The notes under the pieces: generated by a model
Told to the model about the DNA's origin: nothing
Databases searched by the model: none
Seen by the model: only the letters and a program-made list of their open reading frames with translations
NCBI GenBank assembly: GCA_032158125.1
Contig: JASKOT010000012.1
Coordinates: 62,001-126,000, forward strand
DNA: 64,000 bases
DNA from: Papiliotrema nemorosa
Taxonomy: Eukaryota; Basidiomycota; Tremellomycetes; Tremellales; Rhynchogastremaceae
Reading direction: 5' to 3'
Translations under genes and position numbers: made by a program
Shown: one piece after another, positions 54,532 through 64,000 of the stretch
Position numbering within the stretch: the stretch's first letter is position 1
Layout: every line of letters begins with the position of its first letter

Positions 54532-55478
54532 TTATGCATCACGCCTAGGTACGCCAGGACGGAAGAAAGGATCGCGTAATTGATCTTGTCCACCTTGACC
54601 CAGCTGATCCCATCGACTCTTATCGGGTGTATACCTGTCCACCCGATTTATCCCTGGCCCATCGAGTGCAGAGGGAGAAGAGGGTAGATCTCGGACGTCG
54701 GGAGTGGTATCTCTAGACAAGGTGGTCTTGTCGGAGAACAAGGGAGAACCATCTTCCGTAGTGGGTATAGACAGGTTGTCGGCCTTTTCACGCCATTGAG
54801 AAATTTCTGAACGGAGATACGAGACGGAACCGTACACACCGGACGCTAGACCGGAGCCTGGGGTAAGCTATGCCCCCTGGTTGGGTGATTGTTACAGAAA
54901 GAGCTCTTTGATGACTCTGGAGCGGTTCCGACTTGAACACACTGGATACCCTGGTGTCCATTCAACTCCACTTGCTGTCCATTTAAAATCCACTTGCGAA
55001 GAGGAAAAGAACGCGGAGATGAAGATTGACAGGGTGGAAGATTGTAGCAGAGTTCAGAGAAGGAGGAGGAGGAGGACGAGGAGGAGCAACATCTTGGAGA
55101 CATACCGAATCCAACTAGGACTAACCCATTAGGTCCCATCTTCCCCCTCGCAAACTGCCTCACACCCAAAACTCCAACTAGAGCCCCGACCGCACCGTAC
55201 AGAAAAGTTCGTTTTGTAGCTTCGTATCGGATCTTCCTGTAATCTTCCATGGTCAATAAATCCGAAGGCAACACTCTAGCTGGTAAGTCGGGACTCATCC
55301 CTGGTACTCTTGGATGATCGGACGTTGCACTTGGATTCGAGCTCGAGGTGGAATTGAGAGTGGAGGAGGAAGTGGAAGTGGTGGAGGAGGGGGTACGAGG
55401 AGGGGGAGTACCGAATAGATGTGGACGGGGTGACATGGGTGCGCCCCTTGAGGTCGGCGTTTCGCCTATCATCAGCAA
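54532..55478 (-). CDS. Small two-helix membrane protein, OCIA-domain-like (tentative)
   Basis: About 232 aa from two exons joined at LVGFGSGLASGVYGSV across an unusually long 248-nt intron (54858-55105). The N-terminus is low-complexity S/T/P. The core YRKIRYEATKRTFLYGAVGA, VGVLGVRQFARGKMGPNGL then VLVGFGSGLASGVYGSVSYL gives two glycine-rich hydrophobic segments separated by a short basic loop, reminiscent of the OCIA domain of mitochondrial/endosomal OCIAD proteins; I am not certain of that match. The tail is polar (TPDKSRWDQLGQGGQDQLRD). The ATG at 55478 (MLMIGETPTSRGAP) is used; an alternative is a tiny upstream exon ATGTCA with donor GTACAT joined to GCGAAACGCCG. Confidence 0.6.
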
Positions 55479-55776
55479 CGTCTAGATGTACGAGAACCAC
55501 TGGGATGTACTTGACATGATGAGCAATGTGTACGTGTACGAGTCGGCCTGAAGTTGCAAAGATATGTATGGTCGACAGATGGTGGAAGCAGAGGGAGCGC
55601 CGATCGTCACCTCTCCGGCTAAACGATACCGATACCGAACAGTCCACCTCATCTCCCCATTGCTTCAATCCATATCATGATCTGCGATGTCCGAATCAAA
55701 CGATACATGCGATGGAAATCAAGAATAGATCAATGGTCTACCTCACACAGATGCACTACCTCCCTTTTCTCGTCAA

Positions 55777-58700
55777 CTACGGAATCCCCTGTTCCGTCTT
55801 CATCTTCTTGATCAAAGCCCAATCGGCCATATCCACCTGATCCCTAAAGCTGGTCTTGAGCGTATCGATACTCTGCCTCGTAATCAACGAAACGACATCG
55901 TCCTTGTCATCGAAATGCCTTCCATAAAGCTTTGCAGCTTGGTAAGACGCTCTTTCAATCTTGATGGCAGCTCCAGCACCAATCTGCGTCCGCTTCACCA
56001 CATCGATGGGTTTGTGGTTAATCTCGATGGAAGTGATTTTACCCAAAGTGATGATATCCCTCTTTCCGGTTTCCTTGTCGTTCCGCACCACTCCAACCGG
56101 TGTACCAGTTCGCAACGTTCCTTCGATAATGTCCACACCGAGCACAATGGGGTCTCGATGAGCAAAGGCCTTTAAAATCTTGAGCTTGACGGGCCACACG
56201 GCATTTGGCATGGCGGCTTGTCGTTTGGCTTCTTGCACCTCGCCCATGTATTTGGTAAAAGCGTCAAACAAGTGGTAGATGATCATGGCTGCAAGTCAGC
56301 TTCTATACCATCATCAAGCGATGCCCGACATACCAGAGAAAATCTTCACACCCTCCTTCTCCGCATACTCCTTTGCATCCCTGTCCACGCTCACGTCAAA
56401 GGCCAAAATGAGCGCATACTCTGGTGCAGTATCCAACATTCGTCCCGCTCTCAAGACATGCGATTTGAACACTGGCCCAATGGCAAAGTTCCTGACGGGG
56501 ATCTTCATCTGTTGCAAGAATGTCAAGAGCGCCTCCAAAGCTCCCAGCGTGGAAGCTTGGACCCAGACTCCCGGTCCTTTCGTGGCGAATCGTTGGAGAT
56601 CGTTGACATCCTGCATGGCGAGATCCTTGTACGCTTCAACTTCGTCGTCGTCTTGCGCAACGTATAGTCGAGCACCAGCAATGGCCTTTTCCAGACCTGG
56701 CGCGGCAATCTTGACACCGAGAGCCGCCTTAACCTCTTTGTGGTGGACGTATGCGGACTGCCATGAGCCTCCATTCTCTGTCTAGGTGAAAACACCGGAG
56801 CTCACCTTGACACGCATCTCACGTAACGGTTGAGGCGTAAGCAACGCTCTCACCGTTGTCACGATCGGCCCGTCCATACCACACAACACAATCTTGTCTC
56901 CCTCGGCCATTTTACCGTTGGACAAGACGACATCCAATGTGGTACCCAATCCCTCGACAATCTTGACCTCGAGAATGGTACACTCGAGCTCAGTGATGAA
57001 CATCAGACTCTGGTTCATTCGCTCCTGGGTAAGCTTGACGAGAAGCATAAGCATGTCGGGGATACCCTCTCCGGTGATAGCCGAAGTGGGAACAAGCGAG
57101 ACGTTTCGAGCCAGATTCTTGTTCTCGTCGAAAATCTCCGCGTTGAGACCTTGCTCGGCGAATGCAAGCTTGGTCTTTTTGACTCGATCCTCGAACTCCG
57201 ACTGAACCGATGGAGATTGTTGAGCAAGGGTCTCTCGGAAACCGCCGTTTGGTGTTGCCTTCCAGCCGTACATTCGATCAATCTTGTTGAGCGCAACGAT
57301 GAAGGGTGTCTTGCCGTTTCGCAAGAGGTTGAGCGATTCGATTGTTTGCGGCTCGAGACCGTGCTGAATGTCAGTGACGCACAGGGATTAAATTCTGCAA
57401 TACCCACCGTGATATCGACAACGAGAATGGCAATGTTACACAACGAGGACCCTCGAGTTCGCAAGTTGGTGAACGACTCGTGACCTGGAGTATCGATAAT
57501 GAGCAGACCTGGGATCTGCACCTCGTAATTGTTCTTTCCGTCAGCTTTTGGGAAATGACGTGCACGTGCAAGCTAACCTTGTTTACGACCGCCGTCTTTT
57601 CCTCAATTGCAGCTCGAGGGAAGAATGTAGCACCAATCTGTTGCGTGATACCTCCTGCCTCTCCCTCTTGGACCGAAGTTTGTCGAATCTATCATTAGCG
57701 TCATACGGGTGGCACGACCCACCTTGTCGAGCAGCTTTGTCTTTCCGGTATCGACGTGACCCAGAATACAACAGATAGGACTTCGCAAATCGTCCTTTGT
57801 CTTTGCCGCCTCGGCAGCCTTTTGCCTGTCTTGGATCCTCTGCATGGCCTGTTGCTTTCGTACCACCAGCTCGTCTTCCGAGTCTGACTCTTCGTCGCTG
57901 TCCGTCTCGTCGTCCGAATCATCCGAATCGTCATCCGAATCTTCCTCGGAAGACGACTCTTCGACAGGAGCAGGTTTACCGTTGGCTTTTGGTGCGGGCT
58001 TGGCGGGAGGCTTCGCGGCAGATTTCGCGGATTCAGTTTTGGCTGGTTGAGCTTTCGGCGCTGGCTTTGCTGCTTCAACAGGCTTCACTTCGACAACCGG
58101 TGCTGGCTCCTCGTCCGAGGAAACATCCCAATCGTCCTCCGACTCCTCCACTTTGAGCTTGTCGACACCTGCAACAACTTCCTCGACCGCAGCGGCATCC
58201 TCCTCCTCCTTCATCCAGTCATCCTCATCCTTGTCCTCCTTGTCCGCTCCTACCTTTGGAGCCTCGACGACTGGCGAAGCGGGAGCAGGAGAAGCGGGTG
58301 GAGGGGTACTGGTTGATGCCTCCTTCTTTGGCTGTTGCTTCTTCTTGCTGTTGTACACGGGTCTCTTCTTCTTCTCGTCTGATCCGCCTTCTTGCAATCC
58401 AGCGACAATCATTCCCGAAGCCAACATTGCCTGTTTTCTCGCTTCAGCCGCTGCCTTTTCCCTCTTTTGCGCTGGGGTCAACGCTCGACCCTCGGCCTTG
58501 GCCTTGGCCAGCTTTTCCTTTTCCTTTGCCTTTTTCGCTGCTTTTTGCTCGGCAATCTTTTGTTCCTCCTCTGCTATCCTCGCTTCTTCCTCCTCAATCT
58601 TACGTATCCTCTCGGCTTCGGCTCGAGCAAGCTCCTCCTCTATCCTCTTCTTCTCTTCCATGGCCGCTTGCATGGCGAGAATGTGAGCAGAAACTTTTTT

Positions 58701-59779
58701 GCCCTTGGCTGGAGCAGCGGGTTCAGCGGCTTTGGCTGCTGGCTTCTTCTTCTTCTTTTTGTTCTTCTTGTCTCCGCCTGCTTCTTCCTCCTCGTCGTCT
58801 TCGGCTCCAGCGTCAGCGGCGGGGGCCGTCTCGACTGGTGCTTCGTCGACAGGTGCAGATGCTGCTGCTCCCTTCTTGGCTGCGGCCTGGGCCTTCTTCT
58901 TTGCCTGGTGATCAGCCATCGGTTCAAAGACAGTCATCCGAGAAGGTGACCTACCTTTTCCTTCTCCTTCTTGAGCTTCTCCTTTTGAGCCTTTGTCAAG
59001 ATCTGTTCATCAGCTCGAACTCGACATCATATATCCAGCTACTTACCTTTGGCCCATCATCCTCTTCCTCGTCGGCTGCAGGTTCCGGTGGAGGTGTCGC
59101 AACGGCCTTTACTTCCTCTTTGACCTCCTCGACAGGTGCCTCTTCCACCTTTTTCTCCTCGGGCTTGACATACCAATCATCCTCGTCGTCGTCTTGCGCA
59201 ACGGCCTTCTTTCCCTTCTTTCCCTTCTTTCCCTTTTTGGCCTTGACATCTTCCTCTGGCCACTCGTCGTCCATGTTCACAGCAGTACTGGGTGCCGGCT
59301 CAACGTCATCTGCCGGAGGCGGGACGTCGTCCTCATCCTCTTCGACGGCCTTTTTACCGCCCTTCTTTCCCTTTTTACCCTTTTTAGGCTTCACGTCCTC
59401 TTCTGGCCATTCGTCGTCCATGTTGGGTTTTGTGTCGACAGCAGCGACGCCAGCATCTGATGCTTGACCATCTTCGTCTTCATCATCTTGTGCTCGCTTC
59501 TTCTTGGACTTTTTGTCCTTCTTCTTGGACGTCTTGTTGATTGTGCTCTGCATATAAGCGCATCCCATCCCACAGATGTGTTAAGCTACGCACCAACAAT
59601 CCACCCTCGTCCTCGTCATCGTCCAACATGTCGAAAGCGCCAAAACCGCCTTTTGGTTTGGAGTCCTCTTCAGCGGCCAACTCTTGGGCTTTTCGATCCA
59701 ATTCTGCCTCTTTCTGCGCCCAATAGTCATCATCATCATCTTGCTTCTTTCCTTTCTTGGCTCCTTTCTTTGGCGGCAT
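55777..59779 (-). CDS. FUN12: Translation initiation factor eIF5B
   Basis: GTPase joining the 60S subunit to the initiation complex. About 1,170 aa in around ten exons. The N-terminus is a long K/E/D-rich region (start [20 protein letters not shown]) with two copies of a [11 protein letters not shown]...KKGKKGKK cassette. The G domain: [19 protein letters not shown] (G1), [15 protein letters not shown] (switch I), [20 protein letters not shown] (G3), [14 protein letters not shown] (G4) and [16 protein letters not shown] (G5). Domain [64 protein letters not shown] segment, and the C-terminal [18 protein letters not shown]. Start at 59779 is the only ATG before the charged region. Divergent from the potassium channel gene. 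Downstream neighbour on the same strand side is the 54532 gene. Identity firm. Confidence 0.97.
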
Positions 59780-60046
59780 TGTGATAGTGTCTGAGACGCC
59801 GAGCCGAAGTGTGATCAGATGGGATGAGCCTCGAGCGGCGGTGAGGTGGGTCGTCTAGGGGGATGAACTCGAAATCGTCTGCCAGACAAAAGAATGAACC
59901 CTGTCGGATCCGAAAATGGGTGGCAAATGAACCGCGGGAGAGCGGTGATCGCCGAAGAAGTGTCCTTTGGAGTCTCCGCATTTCAGCTGCAACAGCTTGT
60001 TGTGTAGATCCTGGCGTCTTTTTACCCCTAGTCAACTCGGACGACC

Positions 60047-61803
60047 ATGTCCTACCCACCGACCATCACCACTCGCTCCCCGCAGAACCCAGCTGAAGAG
60101 TTCGAGCTGCAATCTCCCATTGCGACGACTCACCAGCCCATCGCAGGTCCTTCCAGGCCAAAACACCGCACTCTGACCATCCATCCTTCGGCCTCGACTG
60201 CAGCTTTTCTCTTCCCAGATGGGGGAAACGCACCACAACAATCACCGCGTCGTCGTCGATCGTCTACTTTGACAGGTCAAGGTACACCCAAAAGGTCCAA
60301 CAGGGCGCATTTTTTGCAAGATGAGAGGGATACGGAAGATATACGTGTTCCTGATATTGGGCACATGCTGGGAATAGACGATACGACCGAAGACCATTTT
60401 GCGATCGCGAATGGGATGAGGTCAATGTGGAAGAAAAGACTGTACTTGCTCATGGAAGAGCCAGGATCTGGGAGAGAGGCTTTCACGGTACATGTACTGG
60501 TCACTGGTGCGATCATCTTCAGGTGGGTGTACGCAACAAGACTGACCGATTGACCTTTAGTGCTATTTTGACGACGCTGTCAACCTTACCATCCTTCCAT
60601 ACAGACCCTGCATCGTCGAAAACACTATTTGGTCTGGATACCACACTGGTGGTTCTGTTCACTATCGAATATATTACTCGCTCTCTCGCTCATTCCGATT
60701 CTTTCTCGCAATACTACACCTGGGCCACCTCGTTTTTCGGGCTACTCGACCTTATAGCGATCCTGCCCTACTACATTGAAGTAGCACGGAATGACGATAC
60801 TTCCATCCTATTCCGCTTCTCCATTCTGAGAACTTTTCGACTGTTCCGAGTCTTCCGAGCGTTCAAGTATCAATCACAGTTGCTTCTCACTATCGAAGTC
60901 ATGTTTGTCGCTGTTCGACGATCGAAAGACGCCCTGGTCGCGCTGTCATTCTTCATTCTACTCGTTTTGATATTCTTCTCGACATTGATCTATTTCGCAG
61001 AGCGAGGAACGTGGGATGGGAATATCGGTGCATTCCTCGATGCGGATGGTGATCCGAGTTTATTCGACTCTATCCCGCAGACGGCCTGGTTCGCCCTGGT
61101 CACTATGAGCACGGTAGGGTACGGCGATGTCGTACCGCGGAGTATGCTGGGCAAGCTCTTGACAGTCCCGCTACTCATGTTCGGTCTCCTGTTAATCGCT
61201 TTACCCTCCTTTGTGCTCGGTCGGAACTTTGCAATAGTCTTTGACGCCATGACAAGTCAAGCTCGAGCCCCAAAAATGTTCAGTGCGGATGTGACTCCTC
61301 GAACGTCGCTTGATGTAGGATCAGCTCTGGCTCAAAGTACACCAGATGCGCCTGTTCCGGCGGACAATGCGCCACTCTTGCCCATCTCGGCGGATCATAC
61401 GGGACCCATCTCGATGAAACGGGGTACGTCCCCCATGCCCGGTGGGGCGGCAAATGGGTCGAGAGATAGACCTGCCCCCAAAATGTGGGATGGAGGAACG
61501 GATGGAGTGTCGGATAGAAAGTCGGAGAAGGATCTGACCAATACCAAATTGGCCAAAAATCAGCTCGTAAGCGTCACGTGAAGGACATTACCACTCCAGA
61601 CTGACATGCAGGTCCTGCTGGAGCAGATTGATAGTCTGAGGCAGACGATGGATCGACAAGGGGAGATGCTTGATCGTCTCATGGGTTTGTTGGGTCAAGA
61701 TGCACTCAACGGACGTGTCAGATCTAGGAGGTCGGGCGAAAAGGGTAAATCAGCACAGAACGAAGAGCAGTTTACGTTGGGAAGCGATGATGAAGACCGT
61801 TGA
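60047..61803 (+). CDS. Voltage-gated (Kv-type) potassium channel
   Basis: Plasma- or organelle-membrane six-helix K+ channel, about 558 aa in three exons. A 130-residue polar N-terminus precedes S1 (AFTVHVLVTGAIIFSAIL, joined across the first intron at about 60523-60560), S2 (LDTTLVVLFTIEYITRSL), S3 (FFGLLDLIAILPYYIEV), the S4 voltage sensor FRFSILRTFRLFRVFRAFKY with arginines every third residue, S5 (DALVALSFFILLVLIFFSTL), the pore with selectivity filter TVGYGD (61111-61128) and S6 (LLMFGLLLIALPSFVLGRNF). The C-terminus ends in a coiled coil (LLEQIDSLRQTMDRQGEML), likely for tetramer assembly. There is no T1 domain, EF hand or cyclic-nucleotide domain that I can see. Architecture is Kv-like rather than the fungal two-pore TOK type. 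Confidence 0.92.
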
Positions 61804-62005
61804 TTGGGATTTATAATATACCATGCACACTATATCTATCTGCAAAGACGAACCTTGTCGAGTATAAAATACAAGGATAGAAGTAAATCGCTCCGTTGTC
61901 TTGCAACCTCTCAGCAGGTCGGTCGGTGTCTGCCCAAAGGATTGATGCACATCCATAAGTTCGATTGCAATGCTGTATTGTCTACTCAGACTGATGACTA
62001 TTCCA

Positions 62006-63195
62006 CTACTCGTCATCTCTTCTTCTCTTCAATCCACCTCGATCGCCAGGTATAGCTTGATTAGGACAAGCATTGGCGAAATGGCCATGTTGATTGCATC
62101 GCTATTGGTTAGTCTCCCTTAATATGCGATTTTACGTTGCACTCACGAAACATAACACAGTGCTCAGATCTTTCACCCATCCTCCACCTCCTCCACCGCC
62201 ACCACCACCTCTCCTAGAAGAAGGGTCACTATTCCTATCATTATCCCCATCATTCCTCCTCGCGTTTCCGGACAAGAACCCTCCAGCCCTCCAACCGGAT
62301 AAAGAACCACCTTCAACCCACGCCGGAGCAGGGATGACCACTGCGTTTGGGTCGTATTTGTACTCTCGCCAACGTCCGTACCCTGCGGGCAATTGAGGTG
62401 GTGGGCCCGCTTTGGACGGGTCGGGCGGGATGGGGTTGATGTATGAGTCTGGAGGTGGTCTATTCGGTGATGGGCTGATTGTCAGCTGTGTTCAGATCAT
62501 CTCAAGGAAGAAACTGACTGAGCGAGTTTGCATTCTGGTCCGTCTGGACAGAAACCAGCCAAATATGCACCACAAGGGACTCTTCTTATATGTTTCCTGG
62601 GGCATTCAGGTCCTATAAAATCAGCCTACCTCACCAACCGGTCGAGTCACTTACCTAATCGACAGAAACCCCTATTATAATCCGGACATTCCACCCTCCT
62701 ATCCCTCGGATGGAAATACAAGCATTCCCCACCAAGCTCACATTTCCCCGTCTTGACGAAGAAGATGCAAATGGGCATCGTACGTAGATTAAAGTCGTGT
62801 GTGTATTCGCAATTATCGCCTATTTTGCACAGATTTCGAAGGTAATGTTTACACACGGTCGTCTTTTTCTCGCGTTCTCGAGGGTGGGTGGGTAGTGGTG
62901 GTGGGGGTTTGAAGTTTGCTGGGGAGGGTTGGGTATGTCGGTATGGGCATTGAGAAGCGGGTAAAGGGCATCCGGGGGGGAGAAGGGATAGTCGACATAT
63001 CTGCTCGTCTGGGGATCAGTATGGGCTTCACGAGGAGGATTGGGTTTGGTACCTACCTGAGTCTAGCTTGAATCCCTTCTCTTGTTTGAGATAGTTCTCA
63101 ATGTCGAGCGTGACTTGATGAAAGTCGGGTCGGACAAAGTCGACGGCTCGACCGAGCAGCGGGTCCAGAGGTGCCGAAGAAGCTGCCGCCGCCAT
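62006..63195 (-). CDS. YTH1: Cleavage and polyadenylation factor 30 kDa subunit with zinc knuckle
   Basis: RNA-binding subunit of CPF/CPSF that reads the poly(A) signal with its partners. About 320 aa. Start MAAAASSAPLDPLLGRAVDF then DFHQVTLDIENYLKQEKGF. Five CCCH fingers: a longer first one (CRLSLLPPGCPLPASQCPYRH) is preceded by EQI, then VCKHYLRNLCKIGDNCEYTH, CIFFVKTGKCELGGECLYFH, ECPDYNRGFCRLGPECPRKH and PCGAYLAGFCPDGPECKLAH. A P/G-rich linker with a run of about a dozen glycines leads to a CCHC knuckle formed across the last intron: LCFRCNQHGHFANACPNQ, ending RRRDDE. Yeast Yth1 lacks the knuckle; metazoan CPSF4 has it. The end is set by that knuckle exon (stop at 62006). About four introns. 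Confidence 0.92.
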
Positions 63196-63481
63196 AGTTA
63201 TTACGTTGAAGGATGATCCACTTCGATTAGACGAGCCGGATTGAAGTCGCCAGTGGCCAGTATGCTGTTTCTATGAGGTATGCATGCGAAAGGTGATGTA
63301 TAGATGAAAGAAGAAACAGACAGCCATGGGATCCTCGAGCTCGAATTATCAATCCTGGTTGGGTGGCAAATTCAGTGGCAGTCTACTCAGCTGATACTCC
63401 ATCGAGCAGCCAATTCGTGGTGCAGACCGAGAGCTGGCCATGGGTGTGGATTGGATGCATATTAAGGTAGATTGAGGTTGC

Positions 63482-64000
63482 TCAAGCACAAGCTGTGAAA
63501 TCTGCTTTGCCGCCTTGAGGGATCTGCGCATTGGGATAACACAATTCCACATCTTCCCCTTTCAACCTCTCCCCATCATCCCCAAATACCATCCCATACT
63601 CCCTCTGCGTCACTCTCTGGAACTCATCATATATCCCGTCCCGCTTCATCTTCTCGCTGACTATATCTCCTACCCCTCCCAACATCGCTACCACCGTCGT
63701 GATCTTGCTGTCCCACGTGACTAGCGCCGATACCGCACTGCCGTCCCTCTTGGTGCTCTCCGTACTGCCGTAGGGGTTTTGCATACCCGGTCCATCTAGC
63801 ATGTTCTTGTACCATGCCAATGCCACCGATTGGTTGAACAGGAATGTAGGGAACGATCCGTAGGGCGTGATGATATCCAGCTCCTGGGCGGTATTCACGG
63901 AAATAGAAGGGATACCCGCTGGGGAAATATACCCATTGACGTCAAAAGTGGTGAGGTTCGTGACGTTGTTGACCGACGCAAAGAGACCGGGATTAGATGT
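63482..64000 (-). CDS. 3' part of a probable secreted enzyme, cut by window edge
   Basis: Only the last 172 or so codons are visible; the frame is open through 64000, so the start is outside. Visible segments: SNPGLFASVNNVTNLTTFDV, ISVNTAQELDIITPYGSFPT, LFNQSVALAWYKNMLDGPGM, QNPYGSTESTKRDG, VAMLGGVGDIVSEKMK and LCYPNAQIPQGGKADFTACA-stop. The several N-x-S/T sites and paired late cysteines suggest a secreted protein. The ITPYGSF...ALAWYKNM...NPYG pattern recalls glycoside hydrolases of the endo-beta-1,2-glucanase type (GH144/GH162-like), but I cannot confirm this without the rest. Low certainty on function. Confidence 0.65.
   Translation of the reverse strand, partial: TSNPGLFASVNNVTNLTTFDVNGYISPAGIPSISVNTAQELDIITPYGSFPTFLFNQSVALAWYKNMLDGPGMQNPYGSTESTKRDGSAVSALVTWDSKITTVVAMLGGVGDIVSEKMKRDGIYDEFQRVTQREYGMVFGDDGERLKGEDVELCYPNAQIPQGGKADFTACA

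Noticed and set aside
58256..59467. 403-codon open frame on the plus strand
   Set aside because: Exactly antisense to the eIF5B charged N-terminus; composition (S, F, L, P runs) is the mirror of K/E/A codons. No homology.
1..64000. CRISPR arrays, insertion sequences, integrases, retroelement proteins, rRNA genes
   Set aside because: None seen. Spliced eukaryotic genes throughout; no reverse transcriptase, transposase or phased short repeats.

Overview
The window looks like a nuclear chromosome segment of a basidiomycete yeast or filamentous relative, most likely a tremellomycete (Cryptococcus/Kwoniella/Trichosporon side). Nearly every conserved gene is split by several very short introns (about 33 to 85 nt, a few longer) with GTNNGY donors, CTRAY-like branch points just before the acceptor and CAG/TAG acceptors. 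Genes lie close together on both strands, codon use is C-rich at third positions, and the protein families are fungal. I see no transposon, rRNA or tRNA gene and no CRISPR array. All exon structures were assembled by eye from frame continuity and family motifs; outer boundaries are more reliable than every internal splice site.

Layout. 0-5 kb: SDH4 (complex II anchor), then POL31 and RAD52 as a divergent pair sharing a promoter with an ACGCGT box. 5.9-8.7 kb: two tandem F-box-like genes. 8.8-14.6 kb: RPC19, THR4, VPS45. 15-19.3 kb: one long gene encoding a double-propeller (type III, coronin-7-like) coronin with a complete D-glycerate-3-kinase-like P-loop domain inserted between the propellers; this is the standout feature. 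19.5-20.8 kb: a short-chain dehydrogenase. 21.2-24.2 kb: a second tandem pair of F-box-like genes on the other strand. 24.2-26.9 kb: gene-poor. 26.9-38.2 kb: a cyclophilin with two candidate starts, the giant RAM-pathway scaffold TAO3/MOR2 (furry), and the complex I 75 kDa subunit. 38.5-43.1 kb: an unrecognised basic/proline-serine-rich protein and a three-gene tandem family I cannot assign to any known family.

43.5-51.6 kb is a ribosome-biogenesis block: UTP5/WDR43 and HAS1 transcribed divergently across a spacer holding an 87-89 bp direct repeat, then a small possible gene and the Pol I subunit RPA49. 51.8-64 kb: VPS38/UVRAG, a small two-helix membrane protein, eIF5B (FUN12), a Kv-type potassium channel, the cleavage/polyadenylation factor YTH1/CPSF30 with a C-terminal zinc knuckle, and the 3' end of a possible secreted glycoside hydrolase running off the window.

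Functionally most of the window is housekeeping: respiration (SDH4, NDUFS1), replication/repair (POL31, RAD52), ribosome production and translation (RPC19, UTP5, HAS1, RPA49, eIF5B), membrane traffic and PI3-kinase signalling (VPS45, VPS38) and polarity/actin (TAO3, coronin fusion). The lineage-specific material is concentrated in two F-box-like pairs and the 39.8-43.1 kb triplet, several members of which have obvious TATA boxes.
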